Source: Pseudomonas baetica
GTDB taxonomy: Bacteria; Pseudomonadota; Gammaproteobacteria; Pseudomonadales; Pseudomonadaceae
Assembly (NCBI RefSeq): GCF_019733355.1
Contig: NZ_JAIHLQ010000033.1
Location: 1 to 64,000, forward strand
Length of the DNA stretch: 64,000 nucleotides
Reading direction: 5' to 3'
Below, piece by piece: positions 17,904 through 28,403 of the stretch. Each line of letters opens with the position of its first letter. Positions within the stretch are counted from its first letter, which is position 1. The translations under genes were made by a program, and so were the position numbers. Below the pieces are notes generated by a model. It did not search any database. It saw only the letters and a program-made list of their open reading frames with translations, and was not told the origin of the DNA.

Positions 17904-19268
17904 TCAGGAGTTGGCAGGAGGCTTGCGCAGCAAACTCGCCGCCATCACCCCGAGGAACACCACACTCAACAACAACACCGCCCACAGCCCCAACTTCTTC
18001 CAGTTGGTTTCAACGACTGCCGTAGTGGCTGTTGTCGAGGCGGGCGTGTTGATGGCTTCGCCCTCTACCGTCGCCTTACCCAACGTCGCCAGTTTCTGCG
18101 GTTTGAAATCGGGAATCAGCGTAGCCAGCGGCAGGTTCGCCGTTTTCACCGTCGGATTGCCCAGCGCCAGGCTGTAAGGCCCTGCGCCACGCGCCAGAAA
18201 GATCACCTGCGTCGCCCGCACTGCGTATTTCAAGCTCGGCGCCTGCTCTCCCAAGCCGCCGCCGCGCTCATCTACGGTCAGTTTCAACTGCTGAACGGTC
18301 TGCCCGTAAAGCGACATTTCGTTCTGCACCACGTCCTGATCATTCTGTGTCAGGCGATACAGCAAGCCACTGCTCAACGTCTGCCACGGCAGGCTACTCT
18401 CGCGCCGTCCCGCCAACGTCACCGGTGCCAGGCTGTTCGGCTCTTTGAGTTCAACCTGCACCCGTTCGACGTTCAGCCCCATCGGCAACTGCCAGGTGTA
18501 TTCCCCGGCCTTGGTGCTGCTGCCAGCCAATGCCTGAGACCAGACCAACGGCAGCGGTAGATTGCGCGGGTCGCTGCTTTTCACTTGCGCCAACGTCAGG
18601 TTCGGCGCCGAACTCGGTGAATCCCACAGCAAGCGCACATAGCGCGCCGATTGCCCCGGCAACGTCACGTCGTGCTGTTCGATGCGCTCATCGGAAAAGG
18701 TCAGGCGCGCCACTTGGCCTTCGCCCCACGGCTGCCAGTGCTGCAAGTCGTCACTGGCCTCAATGCTGAAGCGCTGGAAGCCGTCGCGTTCGCTGGTCCA
18801 GTCGAGAATCAATTGCTGCAACGGCGCCTTGATCGCACTCGCGTCGAGCAACCACCCGCGCAGCACTTCTTCGCCCGCCTCTAATTGGCTGGACGGCTGC
18901 ACCTCGACCAGCGTGCCGTTGGTGGTCGATTGCACGCGCACGTTCGGTGCGTGCTCCGAGGCGTCGGCGGCGTTGTACAGCGGGAACCACTTCACGTCAT
19001 GCAACTGCCCGTCGTCGCGGGTCTGCGCCGACTCGCGGGCCAAGGCGTAAGCCTGCGGTTCGCCGGCGGCATTGAATACGCGCAGATCGCTGAGATCGGT
19101 CTGGCGCGCCTGCAATTGCACATTCAGCGGCAGTTCGAGGCGATACCACGGGCCAGCCCCAGTCACTGAGAGCGGCACCTGCGTGGTGAAGTCCGCCGGT
19201 TTTTCCTGGGCGCCGGCAGTCATCACCACGCCCAACGCCAACCAACCCAGATTCAGCATACGACTCAA
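17904..19268 (-). CDS. DUF3999 family membrane-anchored protein
   Basis: A 454-residue exported protein: signal peptide (LGWLALGVVMTAGAQE), a long beta-rich periplasmic region, and one C-terminal membrane helix (LWAVLLLSVVFLGVMAASLL). It matches DUF3999. The start overlaps the end of the DUF2339 gene by four bases, and this pairing is seen across pseudomonads, so the two proteins probably act together in the inner membrane. Function unknown. Confidence 0.85.
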   Translation of the reverse strand: MSRMLNLGWLALGVVMTAGAQEKPADFTTQVPLSVTGAGPWYRLELPLNVQLQARQTDLSDLRVFNAAGEPQAYALARESAQTRDDGQLHDVKWFPLYNAADASEHAPNVRVQSTTNGTLVEVQPSSQLEAGEEVLRGWLLDASAIKAPLQQLILDWTSERDGFQRFSIEASDDLQHWQPWGEGQVARLTFSDERIEQHDVTLPGQSARYVRLLWDSPSSAPNLTLAQVKSSDPRNLPLPLVWSQALAGSSTKAGEYTWQLPMGLNVERVQVELKEPNSLAPVTLAGRRESSLPWQTLSSGLLYRLTQNDQDVVQNEMSLYGQTVQQLKLTVDERGGGLGEQAPSLKYAVRATQVIFLARGAGPYSLALGNPTVKTANLPLATLIPDFKPQKLATLGKATVEGEAINTPASTTATTAVVETNWKKLGLWAVLLLSVVFLGVMAASLLRKPPANS

Positions 19269-22200
19269 GATGAAACTCCTTCGGTGTTCGGGGTCGGTTT
19301 GTCCGCCACCGGGTCAGCTTCGGTGCGTTTGGGCGGCAGCGGCGCGAAGTAGCCGACCACCAGCAGCAACACGCCAACGCCGATAAACGAGACGATCCGG
19401 GCGAGGCCGCCACGGTTGCTCAATTCGACAAAAATCAGTTTGGCCACCACCAGCGCAATCAGCGCCGCGCCGATCAGCCACACTTCGCGGCGATGACGCA
19501 GATGCCCGCCGATCATCAGTCCCAGCGCCATCAGCGTCCAGACAATGGACAACCCCGCCTGCACCAGCATCGACGCCAGCAACTGATCGAGTTCGAACGG
19601 GATCCCGGCCCAATGATGTGCGGCGCGAGTCACCAACGCGGTGCAGAAGGCGAACAGCGAAACTCCGGCGATCAGTTGCGTGGCGTAATCGGCGTAGTCC
19701 TGTCGGATCGACAACTGCGACACCGTGCTGCGCGACCAGACATAAACGCCGAACAGCGCAAACAGCAGGCCCAGTTCCAGTGGGTTGAGCAGCGGCACGT
19801 AAGGCAGCGGTTCGGCGTTGCCATCGCTGATCCCGTTGGCCAGCCAGAACCAGCCGAGCATCAACACCGCCAACGGTGCAGCGGCGTACAAGCGGTATTG
19901 ACGGGCAAACGCGGCGACGGGCCACGGCCAATTGCGCGGTGCGGCCGCCAGCAACAGATACAGGCTCGGCAAAATCGCCCAGCCCAACCAACGCCAAGCG
20001 TTGTATTGCTCGGACAACAGCAGCAAGCCGTAGCGCAGTTCCAGCGCCAGCACGCCGATCAATAGCCAGCAGCCCAGCACATGCGCAGTGCTCAAGGCCC
20101 GCGCCGACAGCATCGGCGCCAAGCGCCGCAAGCTGAGGAAATGCACCGCGAACACCACAGCCCACGCCAGCCAGCCGACGTCTGCCGCCGGGTGATAACG
20201 CGAATGCCAAGCCGTGAGCAAAACCAGCCCGGCGGCCGGCATCAACAAGGTGCACAGCAAACCCAGCGCCGGCCATTTCAAGCGCAGTGACAGCAGCGTC
20301 CACAATGCCACACTCAGTGCCGCGACCAGCAACAGCAGAGAGTCTTCAAGATTCACTGGCGCAAAGCCCAGCACTTCATTGACCCACGCGAACGTCCACC
20401 AACCGGCGCCCCACACCAGCAACACCTCGGACAAACGCTGCAAACTCAACACATCAAACGCCGACGCGTGATGACCCAGTTGCAGGCGCCAAGCGCCGAT
20501 CATCGCGGCCAGGCTCAGCACCAACGGCGTCCAGAATCCGCCGTGCGCCAACGGCTTGTAACCTTCACTGGCCAACGGCCCAAACCACTCGGAACCGGCG
20601 AGCAAAAACGCCGCGCCGCCGATCACCTGCAACAGCAGACCGAAGACAAAACTCACCCGCTGCTTGAGGTACAGGCTCAGCCAGATGATCAACAAACCAC
20701 TGGCCGCCCACACTGCGCTCGCGGTCTGCCACGGCAGGACAAACAGCACCGCCAGATTGATCAGCACCAGACCGGCCAGCAACACCACCGACAAGCCGCG
20801 CAGCAGACGCACATCGGCGCGCACCATCTCATCGCGAGCGGCCAGCAACATGCCGGCGATCAAGGCCAGCCCGATCAAAGAGGCACTGAGCAAACCGCTC
20901 CAGCCGGCGCTGAAAACCGCGGCCGAATCTACGCCCCCGCCTTGCAAGCGCAGCAGGAACAACGCGCCGCCCAGCAGTTGCACGGCAAACGCCGTGAACA
21001 GGAACGTGCGCGATTGCAGGCGCAGACCGACGAACAACGTCGCCAGACCGGCCAGCGCCCAACTGATCGCCGTGCCCTGAATGAAGAAGTACAGCGGCGC
21101 CAGCAGGTAAAGGCACGTCAGGCCCAGGCACGCCAGCACCGGCAGGCCATGGCGCTCCCAAGGCGAGGCCTGTTCCGGCGTGGCTTTGCGCAGTTGATAG
21201 AAGCTGAACAACAACGCGACGCCGAGCATCAGCGCACCTAACGGTGCCCCATCGAGCAGACTGCTCTCGCCGATGCGCAACTGACTGAGGAACGCCAGCG
21301 CCGACCCCAGTTGCAACAGCAAAGCAAAGGCCCGGGCGAATGGGCGATGCTGACGCAAGCCGAGCCAGAAAATCCCCGCGCCCTCCACTGCCCACGCCGC
21401 AGACGTCCAACGTGCATCGAGCCCGAGCGGAATCGCCAGACTGGCAAAAATCACCCCCAGCGCCAGACAGGTTTCGCCCAGCAGCACGGCACGCCCGGCC
21501 ATCAACACTTTGGCCAGGCCCATGTAGATAATGCCCAGTGCAAGGGCGCTGAATGCCGCAGCGAATTCCAGATGCTGCACCAGCGCAAACTGCAAACCAA
21601 AGCCGACAATCGGCGGGCCGAACAGCATCGTCCCATCGACGTAATCACCCTTGCGCGCCGACCAGTGCAGCAGCGCCTCACGGTCTCCGTCTGCCGGAGC
21701 ATCAGGCATGTCGAGTAGTTTTCGGCGGGCGAACAACAAGCCAATGGCCAGGTACATCAAGAAGAACAGAATCAGAAACGGCTCGGTGCTCCACAAAAGC
21801 TGCGGCGCATAAGAACGCAGCCCCCAGGCGAAACCGATGCCAAAGGTGCCAACAAAGCCAATCAGGTTGAGCAGGCGCCAAGCCTTGAACCAGGCGATGG
21901 CGAGGATGCCGGCGTTGAGCAGCGCGAAATAACTGAACAGCGCGACATGGTTGCCAGCGCCGGTCGAAGTCAGAATCGGTGCAGCGAAACCGCCGAGCGC
22001 GGCGACACACGCCAGCGCCAGGGCGTCCTGGGTAATCGCCAGAATCGCCGAGAACACCGTCACCGCCACCAACAAGCCCAGCGCGGCGGACGGCTCCAGC
22101 AACGGATGCAGGCGCATCGCCGCAAACACTGTCAGGTACAACACCGCGATGCCGGTGCCTTGCAGCATCAACGCATAACTGCTGTTGCGGTGCCGCAGCC

Positions 22201-22849
22201 ACCAGCCCAGCGCCAGCAAGCCCAGTGCCGCGGCAGCGACCCCGGCGTAACGCAGTTCGATCGGCACCACCATGCCTTCAGTGGCATAGCGCAGCAGAAA
22301 CGCCAGGCCGAAGAACAACAACACCACGCCAACGCGCAGCACGGTGTTGCCACCGAACAGCCAGTTGCGTGCCGCGCTGATGCCACGCTCGATCAGGTTC
22401 GGACCACGGGGCTCGGCGGGTTGTTGAGGTTCGGTGGTAACGGCTTCGAGGCGCCAGACATCGTCCGGCAGCGGTTGATTGGTTTCGTGGGCAGCGGCGG
22501 AGATCGGTACGAGTTCGGGCGGCAGTTCCCAAACGAGTTCGGGTGCCGGCGCCTGTTCAACGATTTTTGCGGGTTCGACGACAGGTTCACTGGCCGGTGC
22601 CGCACTCGACGGCGGTGCGGCTTGCACGGGCGTGCCTTCGAGCAGGAACAGCCGCTGCTCGACCGCCTGCAAGGCGACCTTTGCCTGTTCAAGTTGACGC
22701 TGTTGTTCGGCGGCCTGTTTGCCGATCCGGGCGATGCGCAGCGTTTGCCCAATCGCAAGTCCCAGCAGCGCACCCAACAGCGCCGTGCTGAACGACTCGT
22801 CAAGCAGCCAGCCGAGCACCAGCCCGATCAACATGAACATCCATTGCAT
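19265..22849 (-). CDS. large polytopic membrane protein (DUF2339)
   Basis: A 1194-residue protein made almost entirely of membrane helices after an N-terminal helix, a predicted coiled coil (about residues 45-75, AAEQQRQLEQAKVALQ) and a Pro/Ala/Glu-rich linker. It matches DUF2339, whose members have some 25-30 predicted helices. It is translationally coupled to the downstream DUF3999 gene. No catalytic motif is evident. A role in the cell envelope is the only inference possible. Confidence 0.87.
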   Translation of the reverse strand: MQWMFMLIGLVLGWLLDESFSTALLGALLGLAIGQTLRIARIGKQAAEQQRQLEQAKVALQAVEQRLFLLEGTPVQAAPPSSAAPASEPVVEPAKIVEQAPAPELVWELPPELVPISAAAHETNQPLPDDVWRLEAVTTEPQQPAEPRGPNLIERGISAARNWLFGGNTVLRVGVVLLFFGLAFLLRYATEGMVVPIELRYAGVAAAALGLLALGWWLRHRNSSYALMLQGTGIAVLYLTVFAAMRLHPLLEPSAALGLLVAVTVFSAILAITQDALALACVAALGGFAAPILTSTGAGNHVALFSYFALLNAGILAIAWFKAWRLLNLIGFVGTFGIGFAWGLRSYAPQLLWSTEPFLILFFLMYLAIGLLFARRKLLDMPDAPADGDREALLHWSARKGDYVDGTMLFGPPIVGFGLQFALVQHLEFAAAFSALALGIIYMGLAKVLMAGRAVLLGETCLALGVIFASLAIPLGLDARWTSAAWAVEGAGIFWLGLRQHRPFARAFALLLQLGSALAFLSQLRIGESSLLDGAPLGALMLGVALLFSFYQLRKATPEQASPWERHGLPVLACLGLTCLYLLAPLYFFIQGTAISWALAGLATLFVGLRLQSRTFLFTAFAVQLLGGALFLLRLQGGGVDSAAVFSAGWSGLLSASLIGLALIAGMLLAARDEMVRADVRLLRGLSVVLLAGLVLINLAVLFVLPWQTASAVWAASGLLIIWLSLYLKQRVSFVFGLLLQVIGGAAFLLAGSEWFGPLASEGYKPLAHGGFWTPLVLSLAAMIGAWRLQLGHHASAFDVLSLQRLSEVLLVWGAGWWTFAWVNEVLGFAPVNLEDSLLLLVAALSVALWTLLSLRLKWPALGLLCTLLMPAAGLVLLTAWHSRYHPAADVGWLAWAVVFAVHFLSLRRLAPMLSARALSTAHVLGCWLLIGVLALELRYGLLLLSEQYNAWRWLGWAILPSLYLLLAAAPRNWPWPVAAFARQYRLYAAAPLAVLMLGWFWLANGISDGNAEPLPYVPLLNPLELGLLFALFGVYVWSRSTVSQLSIRQDYADYATQLIAGVSLFAFCTALVTRAAHHWAGIPFELDQLLASMLVQAGLSIVWTLMALGLMIGGHLRHRREVWLIGAALIALVVAKLIFVELSNRGGLARIVSFIGVGVLLLVVGYFAPLPPKRTEADPVADKPTPNTEGVSS

Positions 22850-22920
22850 GGTCGATATCCCTAAGCGGCCCCTTAAAGGGGCAATCCCGGCAGTTGCTTC
22901 AGTCTAGGCACAATCTAACG

Positions 22921-23007
22921 GTGGGAGCGGGCTCGCTCGCGAAGGCGTCGTCAGTCGATATTAAAATTGACTGATCCATCGCTTTCGCGAGCAAGCCGGC
23001 TCCCACC
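22921..23007. repeat. REP doublet (long-spacer type)
   Basis: Inverted REP arms about 40 bases apart, in the gap between glgP and the DUF2339 gene. The centre TCGATATTAAAATTGACTGAT is itself partly palindromic. Confidence 0.9.
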
Positions 23008-23103
23008 GGGGGCTTGTGGTGACTGATACATCCGGTAACCGGCGCTCAGTATATCGATCTGGCCCAACAAACGTTGGGCCTTACGCACATTTGTTGCGCA
23101 AAG

Positions 23104-25554
23104 TTACTCCAGCGCTTTCCAGATATCCGTGGCGTACTCGCGAATCGTCCGGTCCGAGGAGAACCAGCCCATCCGCGCCGTGTTGAGCACCGCCGAACGC
23201 CACCAGTTATTGCTGTCGTGCCAAAGCTCTTCAACGCGCTTCTGCGCCTCCCAGTAGGAGTCGAAGTCGGCACAGACCAGGAACCGGTCGTAATCGACCA
23301 GCGAGTCGATCAGCCCGGTGTAGCGTGAGGTGTCGTCCGGCGAGAACACCCCGCTGCGGATCGCTTGCAACACATCGTTAAGGCGATGGGACGCGGCGAT
23401 GTCCGGCGCGGCGCTGAACTCGTGGTTCTGTTTACGCGCTTCGACCTGCTGGGCGCTGAGGCCGAAGATGAACATGTGCTCGGCGCCAATACGCTCGCAC
23501 ATCTCCACGTTGGCGCCGTCCAGCGTACCGATGGTCAGCGCACCGTTGAGGCCGAACTTCATGTTGCTGGTGCCCGAAGCCTCGAAACCGGCGGTGGAAA
23601 TCTGCTCTGACAAGTCCGCCGCCGGAATAATGCTCTCCGCCAGACTGACGTTGTAATTGGGCAGGAACACCACTTTCAGCAAGCCACGCACGGTCGGGTC
23701 GTTGTTAACCACCCGGGCGATGTCGTTGGTCAGTTTGATGATCAGCTTGGCTTGGTGATAACTGGCCGCCGCTTTACCGGCGAAGATTTTCACTCGCGGC
23801 ACCCAGTCGATTTCAGGCTCGGCGCGAATCGCCTGATACAACGCCACGGTATGCATCAGGTTGAGCAACTGGCGTTTGTATTCGTGGATCCGTTTGACCT
23901 GCACATCGAACATCGCCGCCGGGTTGACCGCGATCCCCAGCCGTTCGTGAATCAGATAAGCCAAGGCCTTTTTGCTGTGCAACCGCTGCTCGGCGAAGGC
24001 TTTGCGAAAGGCCGGTTTTTCTGCGAACGGTTCGAGGTCGAGCAGGCGTTCTTCCGGGTTGTCCAAAATGTCCGGGCCAAGCGCATCGACCAGCATCGAG
24101 GTCAATTCGGCGTTGGCCTGGAACAGCCAGCGGCGGAAGGTGATGCCGTTGGTTTTGTTGTTGATCCGCTCCGGGTAGAGCTTGTGCAATTCGGCAAACA
24201 CGGTTTTGCGCATCAGTTGCGTATGCAGCCCTGAAACGCCGTTGACGCTATGCGAACCGAGAAAGGCGAGGTTACCCATGCGCACCCGGCGGCCGTTGTC
24301 TTCCTCGATCAATGACACCGCACGCAGTACGTCGAAGTCGTGAATACCCTTGGCCCGCAATGAATCGATGTGCTGGGCATTGATCAGGTAAATGATCTGC
24401 ATGTGCCGCGGCAGCATGCGCTCCATCAAACCCACCGGCCAGGTTTCCAACGCTTCGGGCAACAACGTGTGGTTGGTGTACGACAGCGTGTCCACTGTGA
24501 CTTGCCACGCCGCATCCCACGCCACGTCGTAGACGTCGACCAGTTGGCGCATCAGTTCGGCCACAGCGATCGACGGGTGGGTGTCGTTAAGTTGAATGGC
24601 AGCATGATCACCCAGGGTCAACACCGAGGTGTGCATGTTGCGATGGCGACGGAGCAAGTCCTGCAAAGATGCGGCGACGAAGAAATATTCCTGGCGCAGA
24701 CGCAGTTCTTGCCCCGCTTCGGTGCTGTCCGCCGGGTAGAGCACGCGGGAAATACTTTCGGCACGGGCCACTTCGGCCACGGCGCCCAAGTGGTCACCGG
24801 CGTTGAAGCGTTCCAGGTGCAGATCTTCCATGGCCCGAGCCCGCCACAGGCGCAAGGTGTTGACGCTTGCCCCGCGCCAGCCGACGACCGGCGTGTCATA
24901 GGCAATCGCCCGAACGGTTTCCGCCGGCGACCAGACCTGTCTGGTTTTACCGCTGGCATCGGTGACGGTTTCAACGCTGCCACCAAAACCGATGGAGTAG
25001 ACGACTTCCGGCCGCTCGAACTCCCACGGGTTGCCGAAATCCAGCCAGTGTTCGGTCTGTTCCTGCTGCCAGCCGTCGACGATGGCCTGACGGAACAAGC
25101 CGTGTTCATAGCGAATGCCGTAGCCATGGCCGGCGATGCCGAGGGTGGACATGCTTTCCATGAAGCACGCGGCCAATCGTCCGAGACCACCGTTGCCCAG
25201 CGCTGCGTCAGGCTCCAGCAAACGGATGCGCTCCAGATCGACGCCCAGTTCGGTCAGGGCTTCACGGGCGACGTCGAGCAGGCCGAGGTTGCTCAGGCTG
25301 TCGTAGAGCAAGCGGCCGATGAGGAATTCCAGCGAGAGGTAATACACCCGCTTCTGGCCTTTGCGGTAGATCTGCCGGGTGTGATCCATCCAGTGCTCGA
25401 CCATGTGATCGCGCGCCGCCAGGGCAATGGCTTCGAACCAGTCATGGTCAAAGGCGTGATCGGGGTCTTTGCCCACCGCGTAGGTGAGTTTGGTCAGGAC
25501 GGCGTCGCGGAATGCGGCCACCTCTGCTTCGCGAACTAATGGTTCTTGAGTCAT
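23104..25554 (-). CDS. glgP: glycogen/maltodextrin phosphorylase
   Basis: Releases glucose 1-phosphate from alpha-1,4-glucans using phosphate and pyridoxal phosphate. The 816-residue product is of family length and contains the PLP-site signature EASGTSNMKFGLNGALTIGT with the Schiff-base lysine, plus the glycogen phosphorylase N-terminal segment NGGLGRLAACFMES. It stands alone here, away from other glycogen genes, and is divergent from the YkgJ-type gene with a 258-base gap. Whether glycogen or maltodextrin is preferred cannot be told. Confidence 0.95.
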   Translation of the reverse strand: MTQEPLVREAEVAAFRDAVLTKLTYAVGKDPDHAFDHDWFEAIALAARDHMVEHWMDHTRQIYRKGQKRVYYLSLEFLIGRLLYDSLSNLGLLDVAREALTELGVDLERIRLLEPDAALGNGGLGRLAACFMESMSTLGIAGHGYGIRYEHGLFRQAIVDGWQQEQTEHWLDFGNPWEFERPEVVYSIGFGGSVETVTDASGKTRQVWSPAETVRAIAYDTPVVGWRGASVNTLRLWRARAMEDLHLERFNAGDHLGAVAEVARAESISRVLYPADSTEAGQELRLRQEYFFVAASLQDLLRRHRNMHTSVLTLGDHAAIQLNDTHPSIAVAELMRQLVDVYDVAWDAAWQVTVDTLSYTNHTLLPEALETWPVGLMERMLPRHMQIIYLINAQHIDSLRAKGIHDFDVLRAVSLIEEDNGRRVRMGNLAFLGSHSVNGVSGLHTQLMRKTVFAELHKLYPERINNKTNGITFRRWLFQANAELTSMLVDALGPDILDNPEERLLDLEPFAEKPAFRKAFAEQRLHSKKALAYLIHERLGIAVNPAAMFDVQVKRIHEYKRQLLNLMHTVALYQAIRAEPEIDWVPRVKIFAGKAAASYHQAKLIIKLTNDIARVVNNDPTVRGLLKVVFLPNYNVSLAESIIPAADLSEQISTAGFEASGTSNMKFGLNGALTIGTLDGANVEMCERIGAEHMFIFGLSAQQVEARKQNHEFSAAPDIAASHRLNDVLQAIRSGVFSPDDTSRYTGLIDSLVDYDRFLVCADFDSYWEAQKRVEELWHDSNNWWRSAVLNTARMGWFSSDRTIREYATDIWKALE

Positions 25555-25812
25555 CGATACGACCTCGGGCGAGCGGGGAATTGTCTGAGCCTAGACGGTC
25601 TGACCGACGGTAGCGGCTCTGGTTCGGCAGTTTTTCCCGGGACTGTGAGATAGCCCGGCAATCGCTTGGCATCTACCCCAATGAATGCAGGGGCCGTGCC
25701 GATTTGTCCGGTCAAATGGCGGTATACAGAAAATATCTGGCGAAAGGTTGTTCAAAAATCCACCCGTCCCGGTATGATCGCGCGCCCTGATGCACACGCC
25801 TGGTAACTCCCG

Positions 25813-26250
25813 ATGATGAAGCCCAACCTGATTGCCGCCGCCGAGATCGATCGTCTCGATACGTGGGCCAAATACTCGGCCCCGATGTGCGGCTCTTGTG
25901 TCTCCAGCTGCTGCACGCTGCCGGTCGAGGTGAAGATCAAGGATCTGGTGCGCATCGGCGTGGTCGACGAGTTCGAGTTGGGCGATCCGCCGAAGAACAT
26001 CGCCAAGCGCCTGCAAAAGGAAGGACTGGTCGAGCGCTTCAATCAGAAGTCGGGGATCTTCACCCTGCAGCGCATGAGCAACAACGATTGCTACTACCTG
26101 GATCGTAAGTCGCGCCTGTGCACCATTTATGACAAGCGCCCGGACACCTGCCGCAATCACCCCAAGATCGGCCCGCGACCGGGGTATTGCGCTTACAAGC
26201 CGAAGGAAGTGGTGCGCGAGCAGAATTTCCGCGCGATCGAGAAGTTTTGA
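25813..26250 (+). CDS. YkgJ family cysteine cluster protein
   Basis: A 145-residue protein of the YkgJ/CxxCxxCC family, proposed to bind zinc or an Fe-S cluster. Cysteines occur as CGSCVSSCC near the N terminus and as C(x)nC in the SRLCTIYDKRPDTCRNH and GYC segments, the usual layout. It is a single gene convergent with typA, with which it shares a bidirectional terminator. Role unknown. Confidence 0.88.
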   Translation: MMKPNLIAAAEIDRLDTWAKYSAPMCGSCVSSCCTLPVEVKIKDLVRIGVVDEFELGDPPKNIAKRLQKEGLVERFNQKSGIFTLQRMSNNDCYYLDRKSRLCTIYDKRPDTCRNHPKIGPRPGYCAYKPKEVVREQNFRAIEKF

Positions 26251-26282
26251 TCCCTCCTAAGATTTTCGGTGGCTGATCGGCC

Positions 26283-26353
26283 GCCTTCGCGAGCAAGCCC
26301 GCACACATTTGGAATGCGTTCCCCCCTGTGGGAGCGGACTTGCTCGCGAAGAG
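26283..26353. repeat. REP doublet (short-spacer type)
   Basis: Inverted REP arms with the ATTTGGAATGCGTTCCCCC spacer also seen in the doublet at the left edge. The left arm has lost two bases (CCCGCACACA for CCCGCTCCCACA). Confidence 0.85.
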
Positions 26354-26387
26354 GCCGACAAACACACCGAATAATCCCCAGACAAAC

Positions 26388-26422
26388 AAAAACGCCCCCG
26401 GTCTCGCGACCGGGGGCGTTTT
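26388..26422. terminator. bidirectional intrinsic terminator (typA / YkgJ gene)
   Basis: A 13-base perfect stem AACGCCCCCGGTC / GACCGGGGGCGTT around a TCGC loop, with an A-run on the left and TTTT on the right. It lies 22 bases past the typA stop and downstream of the convergent YkgJ gene, so it can end transcription from both sides. Confidence 0.92.
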
Positions 26423-26443
26423 CATTCAGCCAGAACTAAATAC

Positions 26444-28264
26444 TTAGATCTTGGCTTTCTTGGCAGCGCGGGTACGCTCGCTTTCGTCCAGGATCTTCTT
26501 GCGAAGACGGATGGACTTAGGAGTAACTTCGCACAGCTCGTCTTCCTGGATGTATTCCAGAGCCTGTTCCAGAGTGAACTTCACTGGTGGAACCAGAGCG
26601 ATGGTTTCGTCTTTGCCCGAAGCACGCATGTTGTCGAGCTTCTTGCCTTTGGTTGGGTTGATACCCAGGTCGTTGTCGCGGCTGTTCTGGCCGACAATTT
26701 GACCGGTGTAGATCTCTTGACCGTGTTCAACGAACAGCTTGCCACGCGCCTGCAGGGTTTCCAGGGAGTAGGTCAGAGCCTTGCCGGTTTCAACCGAAAC
26801 CAGAACGCCGTTCTGACGGCCGGACATGTGGCCCGACTTCACGGTGTCGTAGCGATCGAAGATCGAGGTCAGGATGCCAGCACCGTTGGTCAGGGTCAGG
26901 AACTGGTTACGGAAACCAATCAGACCACGAGCAGGGATGTTGTATTCCAGACGAACACGGCCCTTACCATCCGGCACCATGTTGGTCAGGTCGCCTTTAC
27001 GCAGACCCATCTCTTCCATGACCTTGCCCTGCGAATCTTCAGGGATGTCGATGGTCACGTTTTCGAACGGTTCTTGCTTGACGCCGTTCACTTCACGAAT
27101 GATCACTTCCGGACGGCCCAGGGCCAGTTCGAAGCCTTCGCGACGCATGGTTTCGATCAGTACCGAGAGGTGCAGTTCACCACGGCCGGAAACCTTGAAC
27201 TTGTCAGCGGTGTCGCCTTCTTCAACGCGCAGAGCAACGTTGTACAGCAGCTCTTTGTCCAGACGGTCCTTGATGTTACGGGACGTCACGAACTTGCCTT
27301 CTTTACCGCAGAATGGCGAGTCGTTTACCTGGAAGGTCATCGAAACGGTTGGCTCGTCAACGGTCAGAGGCTTCATCGCCTCGACAGTGTCCGGGTGGCA
27401 CAGGGTGTCGGAGATGAACAGCGAGTCCATACCGCTGACGCAAACGATATCGCCTGCAAAAGCTTCTTCAACGTCGATACGGTGCAGACCGTGGTGACCC
27501 ATCAGCTTCAGGATACGACCGTTACGCTTCTTGCCGTCGGCACCGATAGCAACAACCGGGGTGTTCGGCTTGACGCTACCACGAGCGATACGGCCAACAC
27601 CGATAACACCCAGGAAGCTATTGTAGTCCAGTGCCGAGATTTGCATCTGGAACGGACCTTCACGGTCAACTTTTGGCGCTGGAACGTGGTCGACGACCGC
27701 TTGGTACAGCGGGGTCATGTCTTCAGCCATGGCGGTGTGATCCAGACCGGCGATGCCGTTCAGGGCCGAGGCGTAAACAACCTGGAAGTCCAGTTGTTCT
27801 TCGGTCGCACCGAGGTTGTCGAACAGGTCGAAGATCTGGTCCAGAACCCAGTCCGGACGCGCGCCTGGACGGTCAACCTTGTTGATCACCACGATTGGAC
27901 GCAGGCCGGCTTCGAAAGCCTTCTTGGTCACGAAACGGGTTTGCGGCATAGGGCCGTCTTGAGCGTCAACCAGCAGCAGAACGGAGTCAACCATCGACAT
28001 TACGCGTTCAACTTCGCCGCCGAAGTCGGCGTGGCCCGGGGTGTCCACGATGTTGATGTGGTAGCCGTTCCAGTTGATGGCGGTGTTTTTCGCCAGAATG
28101 GTAATACCGCGCTCTTTTTCCTGGTCGTTGGAGTCCATCACGCGCTCGTCGTTGAGCTCGTTGCGCTCCAAAGTGCCGGATTGACGCAAGAGTTTGTCTA
28201 CCAGGGTGGTCTTACCATGGTCAACGTGAGCAATGATGGCGATGTTGCGTAGATTTTCGATCAC
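26444..28264 (-). CDS. typA: ribosome-associated GTPase TypA/BipA
   Basis: Translational GTPase acting in 50S subunit assembly and stress or cold adaptation. The 606-residue product has G1 AHVDHGKTTLVD, G2 RGITI, G3 DTPGHADFGGEV and G4 NKVDRPGARP, followed by the EF-G-like domains and the BipA C-terminal domain. Length and motifs are typical. The gene is monocistronic between a strong terminator and the thiI gene. Confidence 0.97.
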   Translation of the reverse strand: MIENLRNIAIIAHVDHGKTTLVDKLLRQSGTLERNELNDERVMDSNDQEKERGITILAKNTAINWNGYHINIVDTPGHADFGGEVERVMSMVDSVLLLVDAQDGPMPQTRFVTKKAFEAGLRPIVVINKVDRPGARPDWVLDQIFDLFDNLGATEEQLDFQVVYASALNGIAGLDHTAMAEDMTPLYQAVVDHVPAPKVDREGPFQMQISALDYNSFLGVIGVGRIARGSVKPNTPVVAIGADGKKRNGRILKLMGHHGLHRIDVEEAFAGDIVCVSGMDSLFISDTLCHPDTVEAMKPLTVDEPTVSMTFQVNDSPFCGKEGKFVTSRNIKDRLDKELLYNVALRVEEGDTADKFKVSGRGELHLSVLIETMRREGFELALGRPEVIIREVNGVKQEPFENVTIDIPEDSQGKVMEEMGLRKGDLTNMVPDGKGRVRLEYNIPARGLIGFRNQFLTLTNGAGILTSIFDRYDTVKSGHMSGRQNGVLVSVETGKALTYSLETLQARGKLFVEHGQEIYTGQIVGQNSRDNDLGINPTKGKKLDNMRASGKDETIALVPPVKFTLEQALEYIQEDELCEVTPKSIRLRKKILDESERTRAAKKAKI

Positions 28265-28403
28265 TTGTGTATCTCGATCAGAGGATTCGGTTTGCTGACA
28301 AGTCTTGGCAGCGATTAACAGTAGTGTCCGGCATGGCCGTTACAGCTTGACGGCGGTGTCGGGGGGCCGGTGACGCAGGCCACAGGCAAACAGCCCCGGG
28401 CAC

